8,530 nucleotides of DNA from the NCBI GenBank assembly GCA_937998045.1, contig CALKVG010000440.1, positions 1 to 8,530 of the forward strand, written 5' to 3'. The notes under the pieces were generated by a model. It was not told where the DNA came from, searched no databases, and was given only the letters and a program-made list of their open reading frames with translations. Source of the stretch: an uncultured Myxococcales bacterium (GTDB lineage: Bacteria; Myxococcota_A; Polyangia; Polyangiales; Polyangiaceae). Numbering within the stretch: position 1 is the stretch's first letter; the number at the start of each line of letters is the position of its first letter. Made by a program: the position numbers and the translations under genes. Below are positions 1 through 6,442 of the stretch, piece after piece.

Positions 1-1116
1 GTTCGGGCCCGCGCGTACGACGATCGATGGGGGGACGGAATCGGCGAGTACTTGGACATGCTGGCGCCCCGGCTGGAGGCTCTCGCCCGGCTGCTGGCGC
101 CTTCGGGCACCGTATGGGTGCACGTCGACTGGCGGGCGTCTTATCTCGTGCGGCTGCTCCTCGACGAGATTCTGGGGCGGGCGGCCTTCGTGAACGAGAT
201 TGTCTGGCGCCGAGCTCCCAACCTCGGACGCCAGGCCGCCAGCCACCAGTTCGGTCGTACGCTCGACACGATCGTCGTCTACGGCGGCCCGCGCTTCCGA
301 CTCGCGCTGCCCACGCGACTCGAGCCGATTGACCCTGGGGCCGTCCGATGGGACGAGCAGGGGCGACCCTTCACCAGCGCCCCCCGAGGAGACTACACCG
401 ACGAGTCGATCGCTCGCCTCGAGAAGGAGGGGCGCGTGCACCGGAGCGCCCGCGGTCGCGTGTACATCAAGTACTTCCTCGTCACGAACGCGGACGGCGT
501 GTGGTGCCGCGAGCGGCGGGTGGACGCGCTCTGGACGGACGTACCGCCGCTGCGTCACGCTCCCACGCACGAGCGTACGGGATTCCCGACGCAGAAGCCG
601 CGCGCGCTGCTCGACCGCATCGTGGCTTGCGCGTCGCCGCCGGGGGGGCTCGTCGTCGACCTGTTCGCGGGTAGCGGAACGACCGGAGAGAGCGCGCACG
701 CGCTGGGGAGACGCTTCGTCCTGGGCGACGCCTCGCCGCTCGCCCTGGCGACGGCGCGCGCGCGTCTGCTGCGCGCGGGCGCGGCGCTGTCCGTCGAGCG
801 GTGCGCGTCGACCGAGGCCGGCCCTGCCGCGCCCGCCGAGGGCGTGGGGGCGCCTCTGCGCGTCGGCGTCGCGCGCGAGGGGTCGCGCGTGAGCCTGCGG
901 CTGGACGAACCGAGCGAGCCGCTCGCCTGGGCGGTCGACCCCACGTACGACGAGGGGCGGGCGTTTCGCTGCGCATGGCATTCGGAGCGCGCGCCGGGCA
1001 TCAAGCCGCGTCCTGCGGAGCGGGTCGCCGTGTTCGACGGGGCGCGCGGTCCGTTCGGCGTTCGCGCGTGGTACGACGACGGGCGAGTGGGGACGCGACT
1101 GGTGGAGGTGCCGTGA
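1..1116 (+). CDS. Site-specific DNA methyltransferase (beta-class N4/N6 type), 5' end missing
   Basis: The reading frame is open from base 1, so the gene starts outside the window; 371 residues are visible. It transfers a methyl group from S-adenosylmethionine to adenine or cytosine in a DNA target. The first visible residues (YDDRWG, then a YLDML...RL..LL stretch and HVDW) match the segment that follows the catalytic DPPY-type motif in beta-class enzymes; that motif itself lies upstream and is unseen. NEIVW is at about residues 65-69. The SAM-binding part follows: PTQKP at 196-200, then DLFAGSGTT at 220-228. Catalytic region before SAM motif is the beta-class order. About 110 residues follow motif I, ending in a compact domain with WAVDPTYDEG and a beta-rich tail; from memory some relatives carry a similar PKD/Ig-like tail, but I could not compare. 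No restriction endonuclease is visible, so it may be an orphan or part of a larger system to the left. Target site unknown. Confidence 0.93.
   Translation, partial: VRARAYDDRWGDGIGEYLDMLAPRLEALARLLAPSGTVWVHVDWRASYLVRLLLDEILGRAAFVNEIVWRRAPNLGRQAASHQFGRTLDTIVVYGGPRFRLALPTRLEPIDPGAVRWDEQGRPFTSAPRGDYTDESIARLEKEGRVHRSARGRVYIKYFLVTNADGVWCRERRVDALWTDVPPLRHAPTHERTGFPTQKPRALLDRIVACASPPGGLVVDLFAGSGTTGESAHALGRRFVLGDASPLALATARARLLRAGAALSVERCASTEAGPAAPAEGVGAPLRVGVAREGSRVSLRLDEPSEPLAWAVDPTYDEGRAFRCAWHSERAPGIKPRPAERVAVFDGARGPFGVRAWYDDGRVGTRLVEVP
1104..1108 (+). promoter_or_regulatory. Ribosome binding site for the HD phosphohydrolase
   Basis: GGAGG inside the methyltransferase 3' end, four bases before the GTG at 1113. 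It supports that GTG as the start although the same frame stays open much further upstream. Confidence 0.6.
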
Positions 1117-2405
1117 TTCTGCGCGACCCGGTGCACGGGCTCGTGGCGTTCGAGGGAGACGAGGAGTGCGTCGTCGAGCGGCTCGTCGATACGCCGGAGG
1201 TCCAGCGGCTTCGCCGCATCCGCCAGCTCGGCGTGACGTCGCTCGCGTTCCCTGGGGCGGAGCACTCGCGCTTCGCGCACGCTGTGGGCGCGGCGTTCGT
1301 AATGAAGCTGCTGATCGCCCGCCTGCGCGCGATCGGCGAAGTGCTTCCGGCGGACCAGCGCGTTACGCCCGATCGCGCGCGGCAGGCGCTGGCCGCGGCG
1401 CTCCTGCACGACGTCGGTCACGGTCCGCTGTCGCACCTGTTCGAGAACGCGATCCCCGGAACGCCGGCGCACGAGACCTGGACCGAGCGCATCGTCCTGG
1501 ACCCGTCGACCGGCGTTCACCAGGAGCTCGTAGCGATCGATCGAGACCTTCCCACGCGCGTCGTGGACCTGGTGCACGGTCGCCACGAGGTGCCGTACCT
1601 TGCGAAAGCCGTGAGCGGCGAGCTCGACGTGGATCGCTGCGACTATCTCCTGCGCGACGCCCACGCAACGGGCGTGCGTTACGGCGTCTACGACCTCGAC
1701 TGGCTGCTGCGCAGCCTGTGCTTCGCGCCGCGCGCCGACGGCGCGCGCGGGCCGGAGCTGGCCATCGACGGCGCGAAGGGGCTGCCGGCGATCGAGGCGT
1801 TCATCACCGCGCGCCTCTTCATGTTCCAGCAGGTCTACCAGCACAAGGCCACCCGGGCCGCCGAGTGGATGATTCGCACGATCCTCGCCCGCGCAGTCTC
1901 CGTCCTGCAGCGTGGCGCACGGCTCGAGGGCGTGCCGGCGGCCGTCGCGTCGGCCTCCCGTGGGGCGACCATCGCCCTCGGCGACTACCTCGAGCTGGAC
2001 GACGGCGTGCTCTGGGGCGCGATGCACGCGTGGGAGCACGCGCCCGATCCTCCGCTGTCGGACCTCGCGCGACGCGTTCGCGCCCGCGCGCTGTTCAAGA
2101 CGTTCGAGCTCTTCGGCGAGCACGCGACGCCGGAGGGGCGGGAGCGTGCCCTCTCCACCGCTCGCGACGTCGCGCGCGGGCGCGGGCTCGACCCGGACGT
2201 CTACGTGGGGCTCGACGTCGCGACCGACGAACCGTTCGGCGGCGAGGCGGCTCCGCTGCTCGTCGTCTATGCGAAGGGCCCGCCGCGTCCCCTGCACGAC
2301 GTCTCGTTCCTTCTGGGTCGCCTCGCGGGGCAGGTGCTCTCCCGCGTGCGCCTGGTCATGGCGCCCGAGCTGCGCGACCCGGTGACCCATGCGCTCGCGC
2401 TTTGA
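1113..2405 (+). CDS. HD-domain phosphohydrolase, SAMHD1/dGTPase-like (COG1078 type)
   Basis: A 430-residue predicted cytosolic metal-dependent phosphohydrolase. Known relatives cleave dNTPs to nucleoside and triphosphate; the substrate here is not proven. The N-terminus shows the family hallmark: DPVHG at 5-9, PEVQRLRRIRQLG at 28-40, then EHSRFAH. Metal ligands of the HD motif are visible: H56, H99-D100 in LLHDVGHGPLSH, and the final Asp in DVDRCDY, most likely D174. H103, H108 and H120 match further active-site histidines of SAMHD1, and R175, Y178 and D182 sit where SAMHD1 has dNTP-contacting K312, Y315 and D319. No SAM domain precedes the HD core. The C-terminal roughly 110 residues are not assigned. 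The GTG start overlaps the methyltransferase stop (GTGA) and has GGAGG just before it, so translation is probably coupled. The frame is open upstream, but DPVHG family starts fit position 1113. Confidence 0.93.
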   Translation: MILRDPVHGLVAFEGDEECVVERLVDTPEVQRLRRIRQLGVTSLAFPGAEHSRFAHAVGAAFVMKLLIARLRAIGEVLPADQRVTPDRARQALAAALLHDVGHGPLSHLFENAIPGTPAHETWTERIVLDPSTGVHQELVAIDRDLPTRVVDLVHGRHEVPYLAKAVSGELDVDRCDYLLRDAHATGVRYGVYDLDWLLRSLCFAPRADGARGPELAIDGAKGLPAIEAFITARLFMFQQVYQHKATRAAEWMIRTILARAVSVLQRGARLEGVPAAVASASRGATIALGDYLELDDGVLWGAMHAWEHAPDPPLSDLARRVRARALFKTFELFGEHATPEGRERALSTARDVARGRGLDPDVYVGLDVATDEPFGGEAAPLLVVYAKGPPRPLHDVSFLLGRLAGQVLSRVRLVMAPELRDPVTHALAL

Positions 2406-3042
2406 ACTCCGGCTCGGCCTGATCGCTGCGCTCCTGGTGGCTGGGCCGTCGGCGGAGCGAACGGCCTCCGCGCAGGACGACGACCCGAGCCACGGGCGCA
2501 TCGACGGGGACGTCACGGTCGCCGTGGGTATCGGCGGCGTCGTCACAGAGCGGGGCGCGAGCGCAGAAGGGGAGATTCGCCTTCGTTATCTCGACACCGC
2601 GGGTGCCTTCGTCGCCTACGAAGAGGGGGCGCTCTTCGACCCGAGCGCGGGGCCTCAGCGGCTCCTCGCCACGGGGCTCGAGCTTCGGCCGCTCTTTCTG
2701 GGCCGCTGGCTCAAGGGCTACGAGACCCCGAGCGCGCGGCTGGATCTCGCGCTCGACTCGCTGGGCCTGGAGCTCGGCGCGGTGTTCGCCCAGCGGCCTG
2801 GGGGACCTTTCGGCTCGGAGCTCGGCGTGCAGATCGGGCTCGGCGTCGAGCTCTCCGTCTTCGAGCAGGCGACCGGACCGTGGATCGGGATCCACGGTGG
2901 CGTGCGCTGGAGCGACTCGGCGCTCGCGTCGGGCGCCGTCGGCGGACCGATGGATCGCACCGGGTTCGTCGCACTGACGATCGCCTGGCACCAGCTCCTG
3001 ATGACTCACCTCGTCGACCTCGGCGATCGGGCTCCCAGGTAG
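2389..3042 (+). CDS. Secreted, probably outer-membrane beta-rich protein, unknown function
   Basis: A 217-residue protein I do not recognise by name. The N-terminus looks like a Sec signal peptide: basic start (MRSRFELR), hydrophobic core at about 9-19, and an A-S-A cleavage motif before Gln29. The mature part is rich in Gly, Leu and Val in alternating patterns (for example GDVTVAVGIGGVV and the ELGVQIGLGVELSVF region), with aromatic residues near segment ends, which suggests amphipathic beta strands of a small outer-membrane barrel. It does not end in the C-terminal Phe common in barrels, so a periplasmic lipocalin-like fold is also possible. The ATG lies 17 bases inside the HD gene and lacks a clear Shine-Dalgarno, so expression probably depends on coupling to that gene. 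Why an envelope protein should be tied to a nucleotide hydrolase is unclear; the link may be positional only. Confidence 0.7.
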   Translation: MRSRFELRLGLIAALLVAGPSAERTASAQDDDPSHGRIDGDVTVAVGIGGVVTERGASAEGEIRLRYLDTAGAFVAYEEGALFDPSAGPQRLLATGLELRPLFLGRWLKGYETPSARLDLALDSLGLELGAVFAQRPGGPFGSELGVQIGLGVELSVFEQATGPWIGIHGGVRWSDSALASGAVGGPMDRTGFVALTIAWHQLLMTHLVDLGDRAPR

Positions 3043-3044
3043 CG

Positions 3045-3075
3045 CGACGAAGTCGTGCCGTCCGGCACGACGTCG
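3045..3075. terminator. Hairpin between convergent genes, possible bidirectional terminator
   Basis: GTCGTGCC at 3052-3059 and GGCACGAC at 3064-3071 form an 8-bp stem around a 4-base loop. CGAC (3045-3048) and GTCG (3072-3075) can add four pairs across a 3-base bulge. It fills most of the 40-base gap between the stop codons of the plus-strand unit (3042) and the minus-strand operon (3083). There is no real T-run on either side, so an intrinsic terminator is likely from position and symmetry but not certain. Confidence 0.5.
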
Positions 3076-3082
3076 GACTGAT

Positions 3083-4051
3083 TTAGCCCGGGTGGGGTGC
3101 TTCGAGGGTCTCCTGGACGCGACTTGCGAGCGCGCAGTTGTTGGCTTGCCGCTGCATCGCGTCGCGCGTTTCGCTGTCGGCGACGAAGCGCTCGCCTGCG
3201 GGGATGACGCGCGCGTCGCCCGACCGCATGAGGCGGAGAATCTCGCGCCCGGTCGTGAGGTCGAACAGGTGGACTCGCGCGGGGTGGGGGACGAGCTGCA
3301 GCGCCGCCTCGGTTACCGCGCCGCCCTCCGCGAACGCCGCAGCCTCGGGCACGTCTTCGTCGAGGACGAGAAGGAAGAACCGCGCTCGTCGCACGACGTC
3401 GATAGCGAGCGGCACTTCCTCGCGCATCGCCTTGTCGTACTGCTCGGTGAAGATGCGCAGACGAAGCTCGTCATCGGCATCCTTGACGGCTTGCACCCAA
3501 TCGTCGGTCAGGATGCGCGTGGCGGCGTAGGCCTGTCCGAGGTTCCAGGGCTGCTCGGCGAAGGCGCCGCCGTCGACCTCGCCCCGGGCGCCCCGTTCGT
3601 TCGGCTCGCGCAAGAGGCACGCGGCGAACGCGTCCTTCTTTGCGTCGGCTGCGACGCGGCGGATGCTGGCGACGTCCGCGGCGTCGCTGACCCGCATGCG
3701 GAGGTAGAGGCCCGGCTGGGAACGGAACTCGCCGCGACGCGCGACGGGGTCCACCGAGTCCCCCGGGAAGCCCTTGCCGGCGGCGAGCACCTCGTTCTCG
3801 AGGCGATCGCGCATCGGGTACCACTCCGCGCCCAGCGTCGCCGCCACGGCGCGCTGCTTGGCGAGAAGCGCCTGTTTCCCGGAGCTCAGCTCGCGCTCGC
3901 TCACGAGCTTGTGCGCGATGAGTCCTCCGACGACCACGGCCGCGGCCATGAGGCCCGCCTGCGTCGTCCACCGCCCGCGTCCGCTCCGCCGGTCCTCGCG
4001 CGCCCGGGCGATCGCTGGCAACCCGCGCGTAGTCCTTCGTACTGGCTCCAT
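3083..4051 (-). CDS. Single-pass inner-membrane protein of unknown family, last gene of the ExbB/ExbD operon
   Basis: A 322-residue protein I do not recognise. A basic cytoplasmic N-terminus (about 30 residues, many Arg) is followed by one membrane segment at about 32-50 (GLMAAAVVVGGLIAHKLV). The remaining 270 residues are soluble and presumably periplasmic, mixed alpha/beta, with lone Cys at 145 and 306. A charged helical part (about 185-225) precedes a hydrophobic strand-like RFFLLVLDED. An in-frame TAG stands immediately before the ATG, so the start cannot lie further upstream. The gene begins 49 bases after the second ExbD stop in the same direction, which makes it a likely operon member and a candidate accessory or cargo-contact protein for the motor. 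The opposite strand is also open over 350 codons, but that translation is Arg/His-rich, has no membrane segment and runs against the operon. Role is inferred from position only. Confidence 0.75.
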   Translation of the reverse strand: MEPVRRTTRGLPAIARAREDRRSGRGRWTTQAGLMAAAVVVGGLIAHKLVSERELSSGKQALLAKQRAVAATLGAEWYPMRDRLENEVLAAGKGFPGDSVDPVARRGEFRSQPGLYLRMRVSDAADVASIRRVAADAKKDAFAACLLREPNERGARGEVDGGAFAEQPWNLGQAYAATRILTDDWVQAVKDADDELRLRIFTEQYDKAMREEVPLAIDVVRRARFFLLVLDEDVPEAAAFAEGGAVTEAALQLVPHPARVHLFDLTTGREILRLMRSGDARVIPAGERFVADSETRDAMQRQANNCALASRVQETLEAPHPG

Positions 4052-4100
4052 CTACCGCCCCAGGTGCATTCTTTCGGGGCCTCGCGCGTGCTCTCGAACT

Positions 4101-4652
4101 CTAGCCGTGAGACCCGCCCGTGTGGGGGATCCGGTCCACCATGAAGCTCACGTTGGGGAACCCCGCGAACGCCGCGGTCTGGAAGACGCTCTTCACCACG
4201 ACGGCTTTGATGTTCTGATCGATCTGGAGAATGACGACCCCCGGGAAATCCTTGTTCGGGTGCGTCTGCTTCCACAGCTCGCGCTTGGCCTTCAGGATGT
4301 TGAACAGCTCGTCGATCCGCTGCATCCGGTCCGACTCCTCGACCGCGCGGGAGTTCCCGGCCGGCGAGCCGTCGACGAGAATCTGGCTGCCGACGACGGC
4401 CACCATCGGCGCGTCCATCATGTCCAGGACGTTCTCCGCCTTGGGCATGTTCAGACCCTTGGCCACGGGCGTCTCACCGCTCGCGCTGAACGTCATCAGC
4501 AAGAAGACGACCGTCACGACGAGGAAGTCGATCATGCTCGTCAGCGACAGGTTCGCGTTCGTGTTGCGGTGCCCGCCGCCCGATACCTTCTTGGCGACGA
4601 ACTCGAGGCCGACATGTCGCATCAAGCTGCGACCGGGTTCATGAACGGGCAT
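4101..4652 (-). CDS. ExbD/TolR-family motor subunit (second D gene of the minus-strand operon)
   Basis: A 183-residue biopolymer-transport protein. ExbD/TolR proteins sit in the inner membrane within an ExbB/TolQ ring and use the proton motive force through one membrane Asp. Here a cytoplasmic N-terminus (about 35 residues, with a basic/Gly stretch KKVSGGGHRN) leads into a membrane helix at about 37-56, LTSMIDFLVVTVVFLLMTF, carrying the conserved Asp42. The periplasmic part ends with the usual small alpha/beta fold; a VVILQIDQNIKAVVVKSVFQTA stretch near 138-160 corresponds to the ExbD pattern of a strand followed by a helix. A GGGGAG lies 11 bases before the ATG, a long spacing; Met11 is an alternative start. 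The gene follows the first ExbD by 18 bases. The two D proteins of this operon differ clearly in sequence, so they are not a recent duplication and may form a hetero-pair. Confidence 0.93.
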   Translation of the reverse strand: MPVHEPGRSLMRHVGLEFVAKKVSGGGHRNTNANLSLTSMIDFLVVTVVFLLMTFSASGETPVAKGLNMPKAENVLDMMDAPMVAVVGSQILVDGSPAGNSRAVEESDRMQRIDELFNILKAKRELWKQTHPNKDFPGVVILQIDQNIKAVVVKSVFQTAAFAGFPNVSFMVDRIPHTGGSHG

Positions 4653-4670
4653 GGGTCGGTCTACTCCCCG

Positions 4671-5243
4671 TCAGTTGACGGCAAAAGTGATGTTGAAGGC
4701 CGGGAACTTGTCGGTCTTCGCGCCGAAGTTCATGTCGCGCTGGGGCGCGTAAATCGCGTCGATGACGCCGATGATGTACTTGAACTCGGTCTTGTTGTCC
4801 GTGTGCAGGATGGCCTGATCCTGCTTGCGATCGGTCGGGTTCGTGTGCTGGCCCTTGGCCTTCCACTCGGTCTCGATCTTCGCCGCCAGGTCCGGGTAGC
4901 GGACGACCTGAACGGCTCCCTGCTGGGTAATGACGTCCTTGCGCGGGACGTCGATGGAGTCGACCGTAGTGCTCCCCTGCTTCCAGACGAGGACGAACTT
5001 GTCGTCGCCCTGCATCATCACGTGAAGCTGCTTCTCGGGCTCGACCTTCTCTTGCTCGACGTCCGGGCGCGGCGGGCCAGGGACCTGCGCGTCCGCGTTG
5101 ATGCGGGCCATCTGCGTCCACACGGCTGTGATGAGGAGGAACGAGATGGTGACCATCAGGAGGTCGATCATCGGGATCATGTTGATCTCCGAGTCGAGGT
5201 TCTTCCGTTTGCCTCCACCGCCACCGACGTCTACGCCACCCAT
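4671..5243 (-). CDS. ExbD/TolR-family motor subunit (first D gene of the minus-strand operon)
   Basis: A 190-residue ExbD/TolR homologue. A Gly-rich cytoplasmic tip (VGGGGGKRKN) precedes a single membrane helix at about 20-40, INMIPMIDLLMVTISFLL, with the proton-carrying Asp27. The periplasmic part is about 150 residues, longer than in Escherichia coli ExbD (141 residues in all). It has a charged, Pro-containing linker (about 50-70) and an inserted polar stretch (WKAKGQHTNPTDRKQ) before the terminal fold, which includes FKYIIGVIDAIYAPQ. The frame is open 18 codons further upstream, but the ATG at 5243 has AGAGGA four bases before it and gives the normal short ExbD N-terminus, so I prefer it. 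The gene is separated from exbB by 150 bases that contain several inverted repeats, unlike the tight 18-base gap to the next exbD. Confidence 0.93.
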   Translation of the reverse strand: MGGVDVGGGGGKRKNLDSEINMIPMIDLLMVTISFLLITAVWTQMARINADAQVPGPPRPDVEQEKVEPEKQLHVMMQGDDKFVLVWKQGSTTVDSIDVPRKDVITQQGAVQVVRYPDLAAKIETEWKAKGQHTNPTDRKQDQAILHTDNKTEFKYIIGVIDAIYAPQRDMNFGAKTDKFPAFNITFAVN

Positions 5244-5247
5244 GGGA

Positions 5248-5253
5248 TCCTCT
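5248..5253 (-). promoter_or_regulatory. Ribosome binding site deciding the start of the first minus-strand exbD
   Basis: AGAGGA on the minus strand, four bases before the ATG at 5243. The upstream in-frame ATG at 5297 lies inside an inverted repeat (its loop) and has no comparable site. Confidence 0.6.
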
Positions 5254-5280
5254 TCGCTAAACGAGTCCTGAGTCAGTCGT

Positions 5281-5306
5281 GGGGCCGCCGGTTGCAAAGC
5301 GGCCCC
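5281..5306 (-). repeat. Intercistronic hairpin, exbB-exbD leader
   Basis: GGGGCCGC (5281-5288) and GCGGCCCC (5299-5306) make a perfect 8-bp all-GC stem with a 10-base loop. It lies in the 150-base gap between exbB and exbD of the minus-strand operon, about 38 bases before the exbD start. No T-run follows on the minus strand, so it is not a standard terminator; it could stabilise the exbB message or slow transcription. Confidence 0.55.
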
Positions 5307-5327
5307 CCCGACACACGCGCTTCTCTT

Positions 5328-5372
5328 CGAGGCTTCTCGCTACGGATTCCTTGGGCCCTTTTTGTCGGGCCC
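5328..5372 (-). repeat. Further inverted repeats just after exbB
   Basis: GGGCCC occurs at 5353-5358 and again at 5367-5372 around an 8-base loop (read on the minus strand the loop is GACAAAAA). A smaller 4-bp hairpin, CGAG/CTCG with a GCTT loop, lies at 5328-5339. With the hairpin at 5281-5306 this makes three stem-loops in the exbB-exbD gap. GGGCCC is self-complementary, so alternative pairings exist. Confidence 0.45.
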
Positions 5373-5393
5373 TCGTCAGGCAGGTAGGTCTGT

Positions 5394-6047
5394 TCAGCCC
5401 GGAATGCCGGACAGGTTGACCTTCTGGCGATTCGTCACCACGAGGTTGAGCACCTGAACGCTCGCCTCGTTGATATCGTCCTCGAGCTGCTGGGTCTTGC
5501 CGTTGAGAACGGCGAACCCGATGAGGCCGATGATGGCGACGATCAGCCCGAACGCCGTGCAGTTCATCGCTTCGGAGATACCCTCGGCGAGAATGCGGGC
5601 CTTCTGGCTGGGGTCGACGCTCTCGCCGGACACGGCGCCGAAGCTCGTGATCAAGCCCGACACCGTGCCGAGAAGGCCGCTGAGCATCGAGAGGTTCGCG
5701 AGGAGGGCGAGATAGCCCGTGCGCTTCGCGATGCGCGGAACTTCGCGGAGCGCGGACTCGTCCATCGCAGCCTGAACTTCCTCATCCGGGCGATTCACCT
5801 TGACGAGACCAGCCTGGACGATGCGCGCCAGAGGAGCGTTTGCGGCCGAGCACATCTTCACGGCCTTCGCGATGTCGCCTGCGAGGATGCACTTCTGCAT
5901 CGTGGCGAGGAAGACGTCCTTGTTGATCGAGGCGCCGAACAGATAGAGCGCCCTCTCGACGATGACGCCGATCGTGATGACGGACCAGAAGAGGATTACG
6001 TACATTCCCCAACCGCCATCCTTAAAATGCTTCCAAACAGCAGCCAT
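5394..6047 (-). CDS. ExbB/TolQ/MotA-family proton channel subunit (minus-strand operon)
   Basis: A 217-residue inner-membrane protein that forms the ring of a proton-driven motor with ExbD/TolR. Three membrane segments are visible: TM1 at about 14-34 (GMYVILFWSVITIGVIVERA), TM2 at about 112-138 and TM3 at about 163-182. TM2 has the family motif GLLGTVSG (124-131) with Thr128, and TM3 opens with SEAMNCTAFGL with Thr164; these two Thr match the polar residues that line the ion path in E. coli ExbB (T148, T181). A cytoplasmic loop of about 75 residues separates TM1 and TM2, as expected. GGAGGA is seven bases before the ATG, a strong site. It is the first gene of the operon exbB-exbD-exbD-unknown, and its promoter must lie in the long gap to the right. 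The substrate or cargo of the motor is not evident. Confidence 0.95.
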   Translation of the reverse strand: MAAVWKHFKDGGWGMYVILFWSVITIGVIVERALYLFGASINKDVFLATMQKCILAGDIAKAVKMCSAANAPLARIVQAGLVKVNRPDEEVQAAMDESALREVPRIAKRTGYLALLANLSMLSGLLGTVSGLITSFGAVSGESVDPSQKARILAEGISEAMNCTAFGLIVAIIGLIGFAVLNGKTQQLEDDINEASVQVLNLVVTNRQKVNLSGIPG

Positions 6048-6054
6048 CGAACCG

Positions 6055-6060
6055 TCCTCC
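6055..6060 (-). promoter_or_regulatory. Ribosome binding site of the minus-strand exbB
   Basis: GGAGGA on the minus strand, seven bases before the ATG at 6047; near-ideal sequence and spacing. Confidence 0.7.
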
Positions 6061-6169
6061 GTCAGGTTTGGTCGTCGGGTCCCTTATTCCCACCAGGAGT
6101 CGGTTCCCCGGTGGCTCCGACGAGTGTCTTGTGAGCGTGTGACCTCGAGCGATGCTTTCGCGAAGAAAC

Positions 6170-6220
6170 GCCGAAGCAAAGCGCGCCGCGACGTTATCCG
6201 AACGAGTTGGGCCGAAGCAA
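6170..6220. repeat. Spaced 10-nt direct repeat upstream of minus-strand exbB
   Basis: GCCGAAGCAA occurs at 6170-6179 and 6211-6220, 41 bases apart (close to four DNA turns), each followed by GCGC or a one-base variant. The copies flank the possible -10 element, and the second overlaps the possible -35 of the minus-strand operon, so they could be regulator sites. Confidence 0.4.
6193..6220 (-). promoter_or_regulatory. Possible sigma70-type promoter for the minus-strand operon
   Basis: On the minus strand TTGCTT (6215-6220) and GATAAC (6193-6198) are 16 bases apart and resemble -35 and -10 elements. This would give a leader of about 140 bases before exbB. The match is modest and myxobacterial promoters are variable. 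Confidence 0.25.
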
Positions 6221-6230
6221 GCGCCTCACG

Positions 6231-6252
6231 AGAGCAATGAGCTCCTCGCTCT
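6231..6252. repeat. 22-bp interrupted dyad, possible operator
   Basis: AGAGC (6231-6235) and GCTCT (6248-6252) flank a central GAGCTC palindrome (6239-6244), with three-base spacers on each side. The symmetry is that of a dimeric regulator site. It lies about 11 bases beyond the possible -35 of the minus-strand operon. Confidence 0.35.
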
Positions 6253-6442
6253 TCAAGTGACGGCCGCAAGTAAAACTTGAGAGTTTCCCAAGCGCAGTTT
6301 TCCGCGCTCTCGGGCCCAAGCGGTGCGTGCGAACCTTCCCGGAGAGAAAAGCGTGGGGCGCTGCCGAAAACCCAAGAGATACGACGTGGGTCACGGACCA
6401 GAAAAGCGAAGCCTCAGGCGCTCGTACAGGCCCACCCCCATC

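Noticed and set aside
555..2546. Long minus-strand open frame (663 codons) opposite the methyltransferase and HD genes
   Set aside because: Translation is Arg/His-rich with no family motif, and it lies opposite two genes with clear catalytic motifs; typical antisense opening in GC-rich DNA.
3092..4144. Plus-strand open frame of 350 codons opposite the unknown membrane protein
   Set aside because: No membrane segment or motif and skewed composition; the minus-strand frame has a TM segment, a bounded start and operon direction.
5244..5297. Longer start for the first minus-strand exbD (18 extra residues)
   Set aside because: Its ATG lies in a hairpin loop without a ribosome site; the ATG at 5243 has AGAGGA directly before it and matches family N-terminal length.
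3774..5387. Plus-strand open frame of 537 codons opposite the two minus-strand exbD genes
   Set aside because: Repetitive L/V/D/H/R composition mirrors the antisense of real exbD genes, which carry clear motifs.
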